A stretch of 64,000 nt of DNA, taken from Zeugodacus cucurbitae. Lineage: Eukaryota > Arthropoda > Insecta > Diptera > Tephritidae. Under the pieces are notes generated by a model, which made no database searches, had not been told where the DNA came from, and saw nothing but the letters and a program-made list of their open reading frames with translations. Shown piece by piece: positions 34,905-46,004 of the stretch (position 1 is its first letter; each line of letters begins with the position of its first letter). The DNA lies in assembly GCF_028554725.1 (NCBI RefSeq), contig NC_071670.1:19100001-19164000 (forward strand), given 5' to 3'. The translations under genes and the position numbers were made by a program.

Positions 34905-37881
34905 TTTTATGGATTAATACTGAAAAAGTAAGAAATATTCGATGATCTCAGAATATAATTGCAAACATGCAATACATTACCCTTAATCGCCGGTCCTTTG
35001 TAATTCTAATTTTTGTTGTTGTTAAACTTACCACAGTTCAATAAAATACTGACGGATTTGTTCATAGAATACCATCTTTTTATAACAAATCTTGTAAGAA
35101 GTTATGAGTTTCTCACGATTTATTTTAATGTAAATGAGGCATTTAGTATTAACATTAATTGTTAATATTTTATTTGTTATTGATAATTATGCTTGTGGAC
35201 GGGCTATGAATTAAAAAGATGTAGGCATGAAGTTGTAGAACAAAGATCCAAGAATGTGGAAATTCAATGAATTTATCTTGAATTAAAATTGTGTGCAATA
35301 AAGGTCGCTCGGTGACTTAGATAAATTACACTGAGAATATAGAAAACAATGCAATGCAAACTCATAACAATAAGAGTATTTTTTATAGAAATTGAAAATT
35401 TTACCACATGGTAAGTGATGTTAAACTGATCTCTTAAATCTACTGTTTAACTAGTCGACACTTGTTTTCTACTCACATCCAAGATTGGATTGGATTTGGA
35501 TATGTATATGCATTTCATTTCAGAATACTTTAAGAATATGTATCTTCTGTCAAGTAGCGATCGCGATTAGGAATTTAAACTACTGAAATATTTCTTGTGC
35601 CAGAAAGACACTTAGAGGAAATGAATCAGAATTAGAGCAATTTCTGATATCATGCAATTATACGAGTGTATCATAGTTGCTATCGAACAACGCTCTCGGT
35701 AAAATTAGTAAACCCTTGAGAGCACAGCACAATTCTCCGTGCGGGAGTCAATCTTAATATATACCTACCTAACCAATATTAAAAACTTGTTACCGTTTTA
35801 GAGCTACATTTTTTTATAATAGATGACTGGAAATATAATCCAATTAATATAATATTAATAATTATATGGATAACTCTTGACGTCAAAATCGACATTTTTC
35901 TGGGTATTAGACCAAATCATATTTTTCTGGGAGATTGAATCATAAGTAAAAAAAAAAGTGTTCTCCGTTTTTCGAAGTTAGCCTCCAAAATCGGAATATT
36001 CGCAATTGAATTTCGAAATTAACCTTACTGGTAACGCCATTATTCATTATAATATGTAAGTTACCAAAAAAGTAAAGTAAATATGGGGATAATCAACCTT
36101 TTCTTTTTGTTTAAATGGTGTATAACATTTTTCGATCATTAGCTTATCTTAAGCACTATTGATTGCACTATAGAATAGATTGTGAGTGAGCCTTTCAAAC
36201 AGTATTCATAATATTTGATAATTTAAATCAAATCAAAATTTATACCAAATTATAGACCACTTTCGAGTTTTCAAAATATAATTGGCGAAAACAGTTTCGA
36301 GTGCACCCTAGAACAACTTACCGATCCAATCAGGGTTGTTCGATCACACTTATATGTGAAAATAATAAATTTATTTAATTAAGCAGAAGAGAACTTATAC
36401 ATCGATTCGATTATTAGAAAGTTGTCTGAGCTTTTCTTTGGGATCCAACCGGCTAATTTGGCTAATACCGATGCCATTTTTTTTTTGCCGATATTCGAAT
36501 ATTTTTTCGATCGGAATATGAACAGGTTTTTGCATTTTCAATCTATCTTGAATACATAACTTCTATATTTAAAAATATATTTAATATATTACATTCTATA
36601 ATCCATACTTATAATGATAACAGTAACAGTCTTATAATCCTATGTGTCCCCTCTCGTACAATGACTTTTCATACGATCTACTCGGTATGAACGATATAAT
36701 ATTAGCCGATTGTATTTCTGATTACCACTCGATCGATCGTGTTAACATTGTTATCCCAATGGTAGGCGCTGGTCAGGCTAAATTCAGTACAGCATATTTC
36801 TGCAGAAAATAAAGTTTCCTAAAACAGTACAAACCTTTGCTAGCTGTTATAAATTTAGGAGAAGCCTTCATTTGTTGGATATTGCCAATTAACCATCAGA
36901 CTATATTTTAAAGTAACTCAAGACGATGTTCGAATAATACATACTTACGGGGTCTTCATTGCAACGAATTTTATGACAATCGTAGACAAACAAATGAGAA
37001 TGGTTGTAATTTTACCATGATTGCCGGTTAGACAACACTTTTCAAACCAATTTTACAAATTGGCAATCGAATTGATCTGAAATATCAATACATATACAGT
37101 TGAAAATGGCAGCTTGTCGTCATTTGGTTTATTCTCTTCATTGTAATGAGAACAAATGGCATTGAAATTTTCATTAAATTTGACCCAACGAAAATCGATC
37201 TTAAGCTTAATTAAATATGTTTTTCGTTCGCTCAGACTTTTGTCTAGTTGTAAGTTGTAAAAAGAGAAAGCATTAATAACACTATATAGATAGCTGTTGA
37301 AAACTATATTTTCCTTTAACCTTACTTCTGATACATATATGAATATATTACAATTAAATAATCATAGATATATAATTTACATATTAATCGATGCAACCCA
37401 ATTTATATATTTTCAAAATTATTACAACTATTTTTTTCAGTGTAAACAAATGTAATGTGGTTTCCTCGGTCAATAATTATGTGCGATTATCAAGTAGAAA
37501 TCGCCAATTAAAGTATTCTCACTTTTGATTTATTATAAAGAAAACTCAAGGCTGTCATCGCAACCGCACAATTATGAATTTCGCGCTATTAAATCAGCGC
37601 AGCAATTGAAACAATCAGACTTTGAAGTAAATTATTCGCACAAAACGGCATTCACCTGTGATAATATACAATTAATTAACAGCACTCAGGTATAAAAAAT
37701 CAATATCAATTGAATGAAACAAATGGTTAGCGCACTTTATGTTCAGTTGTAGTATATAAAAAATAAGTATATGTTTGCATTGAAACATTCCAAAGGCCAG
37801 TAATAATAATTGTGTTGTATTAATAATATTCGATTATTTGATTTACAATTGCATAATTTGGCTATTCTTTGCCCCGTTGAC
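34905..37881. other. Spacer between the trio and the small secreted-protein gene, nothing recognised
   Basis: AT-rich, no coding feature found. It contains the presumed promoter of the intronless GMC gene at its left end. Confidence 0.5.
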
Positions 37882-38362
37882 TCAACGCCGCCGCCTCAAA
37901 CCGCTATTCAAATTCATGCGTATGCGCTGTTGTGGACCAGGCGCCTGCGCATTCCCAGCAGCTGCCACCAAATTGTTGCGCTGCAGCAAATTCAGACCTA
38001 TGAAAAACAGTTAAAATGCATTTCAAACACTCAATCGATTATGTCTGCGCTTGAGCGCACTCACCCTCCACCACCACATCGGGCGCTTGTAGCTGTTGCT
38101 GCGCCGTCACGTCGCCGATTGTCAAGCCACCCAAATCCGTAGCGGCATTTGGTGTAAAATCGTCGAAATTAAAATTGAAACCACCGCCCACACCTGCAGC
38201 GCTGTCCGATTCGTTGGGCAAGTCATTGGGTAGTTCGGCAACGCGTATGATGAACTGATCACGTTGACCCTGCGCACTGACGGCCGCTACGAGCAGCGTC
38301 CAGCCAAGCATAAAGCCGCAAAACGCGCGCTTAGAGTACGAACTGTTTGCTAACGGCGACAT
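37882..38362 (-). CDS. Small predicted secreted protein, two exons, 137 aa, family not recognised
   Basis: Exon 1 is 38065-38362 (ATG at 38362) and exon 2 is 37882-37997. They are separated by a 67-base intron with a GTGAGT donor and a TTTTTCATAG acceptor; the codon split at the junction encodes Gly100. The total of 414 bases gives 137 residues plus a TGA stop. Residues 1-30 form a clear signal peptide (basic start, hydrophobic core WTLLVAAV, likely cleavage after Ser-Ala30). The mature part is rich in Asn, Gly, Asp and Gln, has a possible N-glycosylation site at Asn50, and ends with four arginines. I do not recognise the family and assign no function. It is transcribed in the same direction as the GMC genes around it. 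Core promoter elements are in register upstream. The splice sites, signal peptide and promoter support it; no homology was tested. Confidence 0.7.
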
Positions 38363-38383
38363 TCTCGTTACACATTCGATTGA

Positions 38384-38415
38384 CTACTGAACGCGAAACA
38401 GCTTTATTCTTTATA
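38384..38415 (-). promoter_or_regulatory. TATA box and initiator of the small secreted-protein gene
   Basis: A minus-strand TATAAA (38410-38415) is followed 27 bases later by the +1 adenine (38388) of a TCAGTAG initiator (38384-38390). This is the spacing used by Drosophila TATA promoters. It predicts a 5' UTR of only 25 bases before the ATG at 38362. Confidence 0.6.
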
Positions 38416-39225
38416 TTATTTGTGATGTTGTGCGGTGTGTGACTCTCGGCGCGTAAATGTGTGCGCTCATATACAGTTACGTGCTGGGGTATGTGCAAAT
38501 ATTTTTCAGCATAATATATACTCGTTTAAGGCTATGCTTGCTTAAAAGTTGAACCTGCAACACGCGTCTCAGACACTGGTGGCATGCACTATTCAGCGCA
38601 TACGCGACAACTCACCAACAACATTTGTATGTAGCACATGCTCTCAAATTGCGTAACAAATGCTGAGATGGAAATTATTTTGTTTACACCCAGGAGTTTT
38701 GTATAGCGAAGCTCAAAATATATCAATTGAGATTCAACTCGATAAATTTATTGTTAAATTTCGACATTTTGTGCTTCTAGAATATCTTAAGAATTCCTGA
38801 ACGAACTATAGCATCATATTGTCTTAAATTTGCTTTCAAACGGTACTCATGATATCTCTGATATAAATTATAGTCCTGTTCCGAGTGATTCCAAATACAG
38901 TCGTCGGAAAAAGTGCTAAAATAGGGATGGCAAGATTAATCAAATGAATAGCATCAATCGAGTATTTTTTTTGGAAAGCGATTTTATTTGTCGAATTTCC
39001 TGTTCTGATTATTCGGTTTATTACTAATTTATTATATAAACATGGCGAACTCTATTTATCAAAGTTATATAATATAATGTCTGTTATCGCTGATATACGC
39101 CATGTCAAAACAAACGATGATATGCGGAAATTGCAGGTTAGTGCTGGTGTGTCTGAGGGTAAAATGTTAAAATTTATTTTAGATTTCAGCACAAAATGGA
39201 ACTCAACATTATATATATATACATA

Positions 39226-40603
39226 TCTAATATATAAAATTCTCGTGTCACGCTGTACGTTATTGAAATAAATAAATTTTTTTAACTTTCCGCGAAGAAA
39301 ATTAAAAATTTTCTAAAATCGGGAAGTTATTGGTTGTTGAAGTTCAAACCGATCTGGCTAATTTTAGTCTTGAAATATTCGTGGAAGGCCAGAAAAAGAT
39401 TAGAAAGTGAGTACATATGGAAAAATTGCGAGGAAGATATCAATAAGAGAATTTTATTCGAGTTGACAAGAAAAATATAAGAAGAGAAGACAAAAAAAGA
39501 ATATTTTGAAGGTTGTCATTGTTGCTTTGTTAAAATATTTTTGTTATTGTTCAATTGTATAAGGTTGTGTCGATAGCCCAAAACAATTTGTAAAAAATAA
39601 GGAAAGGCTAAGTTCACGTCCAACCGAAAAATTTTACACTCGCAATTTATTGATGTAATTTTATTAAGATAACACACAATATGACCTATATATTCGGCAT
39701 AAAGTCCAATAGAAGATCATCATATATAGTATATAGTAATTCCAGAACCAATTTCACTCATTTTCACCAAGGTTCCATGGTTAACGGGAATAGGCACCTG
39801 TTAGTATGCAAACAAACGGCACATTCGGCCTTAAAATTACTCCTAAATTGCAAATGAACGAAACACCAGTCGGCAAAATCGCCAAAAATAGCGCTTTAAC
39901 GAAGATTTTCAAAATATTCAAGAAGTCGCTGGAGGTACTGCACAGGACTTTAAAAGATTTTGATTGTCGATAAACGTTTTTGGTGGAGCCAGGATTCTGT
40001 TTACAGGTGATTTACGCCAGACTCTTGCAATTGTTCCTGGATCAACTGTTACTGACGGGCTAATCGCTAAAGTCATTTAATTTGTGGCGACACATAAAGT
40101 ATCGCCAATTAAAAACGAACAAATGAGTGTTTTTGCAACAAAATCAAATTGCGATTGTAGAAGCAGTTGGAAATGGTAGGGTTGCAGTTGACACCTCGAT
40201 GGATTAATAGCATTTCCAACAGATTTCTGTCACTTCATTGACTTGAAAGAGAAGTTTTCCTGATATGACACCTCAATATGATAACCATAAATGACTGATT
40301 GAATGACCTATATTGGTGGTAAAAAAAACAAAGATATCGATGATCTTAATGCGACAATTTAGAATTTCGGTTCAGGAGAGTTGACACAGCTACAAACCAG
40401 AATGACGAAGTCAATTATCCCAAACTATTTAAAATTGCCTGTACTATCACCACTCACTTTGCAATTAAAAGTAGTGTGAGTTGTCATCATGATGCGTAAC
40501 ATAAATCGACCTCGAGTAATCAATATCGTCGCCGAAGCCATGATTGGACTAACTTAATATAATATATACCTTAGCCACAACAACGTGTGGCCGGGTCTGC
40601 TAG
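39226..40603 (+). mobile_element. Helitron-like element, degenerate, with helicase remnants
   Basis: The start is TCTAATATATAAAATTCTCG after an A. The end is GTGTGGCCGGGTCTGCTAG before a T. TC start, CTAG end and an A/T target are Helitron features. At about 39979-40090 a Pif1-type helicase remnant can be read (ILFTGDLRQTLAIVPG), followed by stops and frameshifts. The family 1 repeat fragment at 39595-39730 is inserted in it. No Rep/HUH part is present. Confidence 0.65.
39595..39730 (-). repeat. Family 1 dispersed repeat, 3'-end fragment, reverse orientation
   Basis: Reading the minus strand gives the family 1 tail: AT-rich lead, the TTGCGAGTG segment, and the CTTAGCCTTTCCTTA end. It is inserted within the Helitron-like copy at 39226-40603. 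Confidence 0.65.
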
Positions 40604-40619
40604 TATACATATATATTTG

Positions 40620-40940
40620 GCGTAGGAACCGACTTAAGCGATTATAGCCGAATCCACCAGAGCGTGCCACTCGTTTCTCCTTTTTGCTTTTTGGCGCAAA
40701 CTGGAAACACCAAGTGAGGCCAGGTCACTTTCCACTTCATCTGTCTTTTTAATCGCTGAACTATGTCAATGTTGTATAAATCGTACAGCTCATCATTCCA
40801 TCGTCTGCGGAGGCGCCTCATCGGATGTTGTCATCGTCCACGCTTCAGCGCCATACATCAGGACTGTAATAATGAGCGATTTGTAGAGTTTGATTTTGGT
40901 TGGTCGAGAGAGGACATTTTATATGATTGGACGTTTTATT
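40620..40940 (-). mobile_element. Non-LTR retrotransposon reverse transcriptase fragment
   Basis: The minus strand encodes TKIKLYKSLIITVLMYGAEA, a motif from the C-terminal part of RTE/Jockey-like reverse transcriptases. A shifted frame then gives RRWNDELYDLYNIDIVQRLK. The two parts are brought together by a deletion. It is a dead fragment. Confidence 0.65.
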
Positions 40941-41689
40941 AAGGTAATTTCATAAACTTGATTAACGTTTTATTTAATTTTCCTGACTCTCCGCCAATTA
41001 TCACAGCTGTGACCCTATTTCACTCATTTTTGGCACGACGACATTTTTAAGAGTTATTTTAATCAATAAAACCTTTTGAAATGAAGTTATTGCATTGTTT
41101 TAACATTAAAAAATTAATCGAAAGAGGCGAAAAAAATTGTCGGAAAAAGCAGATCTTTGCCGAATAAAATTTGGATCAGTTCCGGTGACGTAGAAGCGGC
41201 TGTTGTGGAAATTAAGCGCTAGATTGCATTACTATGGTACTTATGATGATGGAACCAGTTTTATTCCATATTAGACTATAAATTTTAGCATAATAGTGTC
41301 CAAAACAAAACTTATTTTAAAATCGATTCTGGAAAATAATGTGAAATATGTATCACATATTCAGCTCATTAAATGAACGATTTTTATCAAAGATTTAACC
41401 GATAAATAGTTCATATATTGATCACATAAAATAATATAATCACATCCGTTTGATGGCTCTGGAGTTGAAAAAAACACTTAAACGCCACTTACCATATATT
41501 CATATATCATTAAATTCAATGATAATGCATCCAGCAAAATTATTCAAATGACAAAAAACTCTAAATTTCAACTATGATGACGTTTCACAACAACTTAATT
41601 GACAAGCGCGTATTTTACATTTTCCGCTATATTGTGCATTATGAGTCAGAGAGTGAGTAAATTGTAGAATAATTTAAATTACAACCTTT

Positions 41690-41756
41690 TCGATTTCTTT
41701 TTCTTTCTTTCTTTTCTTTTTTTTTTCTTCTTTCTTTTTTCCTTTTTTTCCTTCGT
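41690..41756. repeat. Pyrimidine-rich low-complexity tract
   Basis: About 65 bases of almost only T and C just before the Helitron start at 41782. Confidence 0.8.
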
Positions 41757-43106
41757 TCATTAACTAGATCTGTCCATATAATCCCTACCAATATTATAAA
41801 TGCGAATGTAAGTTTGTTTGTTACGCTTTCACGCAAAAACTACTGAACCGATCATCATGAAACTTTGTACATATACTCTTGAAGATACTAGAAGCAACAT
41901 AGGGTACATATATTAAAAAAAAAAATTTTTTTTTACGAAACATAAAATAATTGTTTGTCAAAAAATCGTCAAATTTAGCTACTTCAGTAATGAAGTTTTA
42001 CAGTCATGAAGTTTCGACCCTGAATACTGTAATACCGTCCCATTGTATTACCGGCGGTAACGAAAATATCTAATTCAATTGAATATAGTTTCAGCTGTTT
42101 ATAATTTTTCTATATTTATTGTGACTTTCTTCTGTCGTTACATGCAGTATAAAACTATTCCAACTTTTGAGGTTATCCGTAATTTTTGTGGTTAGCTGTT
42201 ACTTTATTATTTTAGATCTTACCTGCTGATGTTAATTTTTACTCTGCTTTTTTTTTAAATGCCTCTGGTCTATCCAAAAATTCATCGCGGGCCCGTGCCG
42301 CAAAAGCTTTTAGTGTGGGATGAAAGTACAATGTCTCACAAGAAGGCTATAGAAGCTTTAAACCGGACCCTCCAGGACTTGCGAGATAGTACAGATATAA
42401 TGGGAGGCATGGTAGTTTTTCTGGCTGGTGATTTCCGACAAACCCTCCCAGTGATTCAGAGGGGGACACCAGCAGATGAAATTCAAGCGTGCATTAAATC
42501 GTCAAGCTTATGGTCGACAGTTGAAAAACTCCGCCTGAAAACGAATATGAGGGTGCATCTTCATAATGACGTGGATTCAGGACTTTACCCAGAAATGTTG
42601 TTGAAAATTGGTGATGGTTGTTTAGACGTTGACGCTGAAGGCTACATATCACTGTCAAGAGAATTAGAATAGTAGAAAGTGATGTGGATCTCATTGCTAA
42701 TGTTTTTCCGGAATTACAACAAAATTTGTGTAGTGATCAGTGGTAGAGCAATATTAGCACCAAGAAATGAAATCGTTAATAGGATCAACACTGACATTTT
42801 AAACGAGGTTCAGGGAGAAATGAAGGAATATTTGTCAATGGATACCATTATGGATACGGAACTAAGTACTTCATATCCTGTGGAGTTTTTAAATTCACTT
42901 GAACTATCGGGTGTACCGTCACATAAACTTCAATTGAAATTAAATGTACCACCCAGTGGGACTTGGAAGTAGGAAAGAATTGGATACTTCCTACTGAAAA
43001 AATAAGTAGAGGTACTTTTCTACAATAATACTATCTAATTTCGTTTTTCTGATCAATGTCATTGGAGCGAAGGACCTCCACTTCGCTTACGAATTCATAT
43101 GACGGA

Positions 43107-43330
43107 AAGTACTTTCCCCACACCTAATTTTGATTAATTCAGTAGGTAGTTACTATAAACCTAATATTTCGTGTGCTTCGAAGTACTTTCCCCACACAAA
43201 TATTTTATTAATTCGGTAACTACTTACTATAAACCCAGTATTTCGTATACTTCGAAGTACTTTCCTTCAAACTACTTTTTCTATTACATACTAGTAACTA
43301 CTTACTATAAACCAACCAATAGCAGAAACA
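43107..43330. repeat. 74-bp tandem repeat, almost three units, in the nested transposon
   Basis: AAGTACTTTCC starts at 43107, 43181 and 43255, each followed by a similar stretch with TTACTATAAACC. It lies close to the left end of the transposon and could be a transposase-binding array. Confidence 0.7.
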
Positions 43331-43552
43331 GTGGACACCATTAATTTTATTTAAATATTTTATTTTTTAGATTTTAATATGGAGTTTGTTTTAAAATGAC
43401 GATTTTTCGCCAGTTTTAAAGCTTGTCGCAAGTCTTTAACAAACTCGCCATGGGAATATCATTCTTTCATTGATGCCTCTGAAATCATAAAAAATTTTAG
43501 AAAATATGTATAAAATTATTTACCAAACAAGCAGTCGATTAACCCCTTTCAT

Positions 43553-43876
43553 TCATTCCTTTAAGGAGTATTTGGAATGAATGCCATCGTAGTTCAACTG
43601 AACAATAAGACTCCTTTCGAAAATACCCTCAATAGATTTAATAATTCCCGTTTTGCCTATTATATTTTTAATGATTTTTATCTATAGAAAAATAGGTATA
43701 ATATTTATTAGTCAAATAGTGAAACTTAAGGGATTATATAGACAACTTACATAGTCTGCACTGGAACCTGCCACTATATCTGCATTCAGTTTTTTTAATG
43801 CTTCCAAGTTGGACAACGGGAGCACACTTCTCGTTCCATAGGAGCCCACATCTTTTTCAAATAGCTGCTTAAACAT
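43553..43876 (-). CDS. Possible two-exon reading frame of the nested transposon, 84 aa, resembles DUF4806
   Basis: Exon 1 is 43751-43876 (ATG at 43876) and exon 2 is 43553-43681, with a GTAAGT donor and a TTTTTCTATAG acceptor, both phase 0. The product contains LPLSNLEALKKLNADI and then IIGKTGIIKSIEGIF. This looks like the DUF4806 domain of insect transposon-associated proteins, from memory of the family pattern. Further downstream on the same strand (about 43400-43460) HGEFVKDLRQALKLAKNRHF could be a third exon, now out of frame. It may be a relic. Confidence 0.4.
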
Positions 43877-44965
43877 CGCCGCGTATCATCTGATATTATT
43901 ATTAGTATGTACGATATTTACATGTATATAACATATTTAATAAAATTTAATGATTAATAAAATTTGATGTTAGTACTTACCTTGATAACTATATATGTAT
44001 ATATATCTCCACTTTTATTTCTATGCACTTTATATATATTGCTTAATTTATTTGCAACACCCACAAACAAAATTCTTCTTTAAAATGACAAATAACTTCA
44101 TGGACGAGAACGTTTACCAAAAATGCCGTTACTTCTTGAAAAAAAAAATCAACATATCAAATACAACAACAGAAATTTGTACAAGCATACAATTTGCTGA
44201 AATCGTAAGCGGCTTAGTAGCGAGGTTGAATTAAATTTATAAACCTTTTCTTCATTGGCATACCATCAATTTACGAAGTAATCACTTTCATCTTCCATAG
44301 CCAATAAGTACTTTCAAAACTAATGAAATATAGAAGTACTTTTTCCAAGTTCCACTGGGCAGTAATGCTAATGCGAAATCTAGATGCTCCTCGGCTATGT
44401 AATGGAACAAAGCTTCGGATAACAAAATTGGGACAAAACATACTTGGTGCTACTATTTTAACAGGTGTCGGTAAGGGAAATAGTGTTATAATACCTCGGA
44501 TACCAATTATTCCCACTGACCTTCCATTCCAATTTAAAAGGATTCAGTTTCCCGTCAAGCTTAGCTTTGCTGTTACTATAAACAAGGCACAAGGACAAAC
44601 ATTACAGGTAGCAGGAGTGCATTTAGAAAACCCATGCTTCTCTCATGGTCAGCTTTATGTAGCCTGTTCGCGTGTATCTAATGCCAGGAATTTACACATA
44701 TTTGCACGCGACAGGAAAACTTATAACATTGTCTACGGTTTGTGTTACGGTGAAATATATTTTAACATTTGTTGTTGCATTTCAATAAGCATATATTAAA
44801 GTGTTGAAACTTTAGTCTGTAGTAATTTTTAAAAATTGTTGATCTCAGCCAAACAATCAAATTTAGTTATCATATTGACTCATTTCTATTATTATACCCT
44901 TACCCTTTATCTCTCATACTTATTTATTGACTCCACTGTGGGCGAAGCCGCGGGTAAAAAGCTAG

Positions 44966-46004
44966 TATTGAAATATTTTTGGTTTATTGATTTTGGATGA
45001 ACCAATAATGAGTTATGCTGTCCACGGCAACATTTATTTTTTTTGGATACTTCATGGGAGATGCGGTACTATCGGCATTTGTAAATAAAAATTTCACAAA
45101 ATACTATTCAAATATGTGTATTTGCTAATTTTTTTAAATGAAATATATGATTGTAAATATTTAATTGTAAAAATGCTATTGTTTTTAACCTCTAAAACTC
45201 ACATAACCTTTTAACTGCGGCTGTCATTAAATATGACAAAATAAATGGACCTTTTTTGTATTTAAGGTCTACACTGCCATTATGTGTAGTGTACAAAAAT
45301 ATTATAAATTTACTTTCGATTTTATAACGCTATGGAATTTGACGGCTAATATGACCGAGTTGTGACATAATTGCGACATTAATCGGCTATTATTGGCTAT
45401 ATTACTGGCTATTCTGTGGAATAGGTCTTTGGTTGGCTTAAGACTTTTTATTTTGAGTGTAAAATATTACTTTTGTCTTATATTATAAAATAATGAATGT
45501 GCATATTTTGATTGTAATTGCTTACATTGGTTGTTTTTTTTTTTTTTGGAAATAATTTATTTATTCTACAAAGAACACGAAAATAGTGTTCACAATATTC
45601 ACAAAAGTTATTATTTTTTTATTTTTTTTTCCTGTATTTGAAGGTCGCATAAATTTGTTGCTAATAGTTTTTATTGGAAAATAGCGAAATTGACTTACTT
45701 AAATTGCCAGTTTCAGCAAAGCAGGTCACTGTTCTAAATATGAACAGAAATGGTTTGTAAGCAATATTACAATTATAAATAAAGTATTAAGTAATAATAA
45801 TAAAGTATGTCAATAAAGTCGTCTAAATAGCCACTTATACTCGTATATATATGAATATCGATTTTTTCAGTTTATTTGTAAAGACATGAAAAATATTTCA
45901 ATATGATTATTATTTTTTAACCAATACTAAGCCTATACAAATGGTAGCGGATTTCTAGTAAACTAAATATTTTATAAATAAATTAAGCATAACTGCATTA
46001 CACA
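44966..46004. other. AT-rich spacer, nothing recognised
   Basis: Poly(T) runs at 45535-45550 and 45614-45630. No gene or signature found. Confidence 0.5.

Larger units (their letters stand above)
42952..44359. mobile_element. Unclassified 1408-bp DNA transposon nested in the Helitron helicase
   Basis: The terminal inverted repeats are CCCAGTGGGACTTGGAA and its inverse TTCCAAGTTCCACTGGG. The insertion site is precise: removing the element and one copy of a CA dinucleotide restores an open helicase frame (GTA CCA GTA ATG, Val-Pro-Val-Met). That gives a 2-bp CA target duplication. A 74-bp unit is repeated nearly three times at 43107-43330. A short spliced reading frame lies on the minus strand. 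The superfamily is not identified. Confidence 0.7.
42259..44799 (+). pseudogene. Helitron Pif1-like helicase pseudogene, three fragments
   Basis: Fragment 1 (42259-42672) has the Walker B-like LLVWDE and the FLAGDFRQTLPVI motif. A frameshift leads to fragment 2 (about 42730-42951) with RAILAPRNEIVNRIN. The frame is then cut by the nested transposon at Val-Pro and resumes at about 44362 as VMLMRNLDAPRLCNGT. It ends with the FAVTINKAQGQTL and LYVACSRV motifs of Pif1 helicases. The Walker A part and everything upstream are missing, so no active enzyme is possible. Confidence 0.85.
41782..44965 (+). mobile_element. Helitron copy with both termini, split by a nested DNA transposon
   Basis: It begins TCCCTACCAATATTATAAAT after an A at 41781. 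It ends GGCGAAGCCGCGGGTAAAAAG then CTAG at 44962-44965, before a T. This is the standard Helitron boundary set with insertion between A and T. It carries the C-terminal half of a Pif1-type helicase in fragments and no Rep/HUH domain. A 1408-bp element (42952-44359) interrupts the helicase. Without it the Helitron is about 1.78 kb. Confidence 0.8.

Noticed and set aside
36640..36790. Weak resemblance to large-subunit rRNA (CCCTCTCGTACA and nearby segments)
   Set aside because: Only short matches interrupted by unrelated sequence; not enough to call an rRNA fragment.
42946..44366. hAT element with CAGTGG ends and an 8-bp duplication
   Set aside because: The 8 bases outside the CAGTGG ends do not match each other, while a CA duplication restores the helicase frame.
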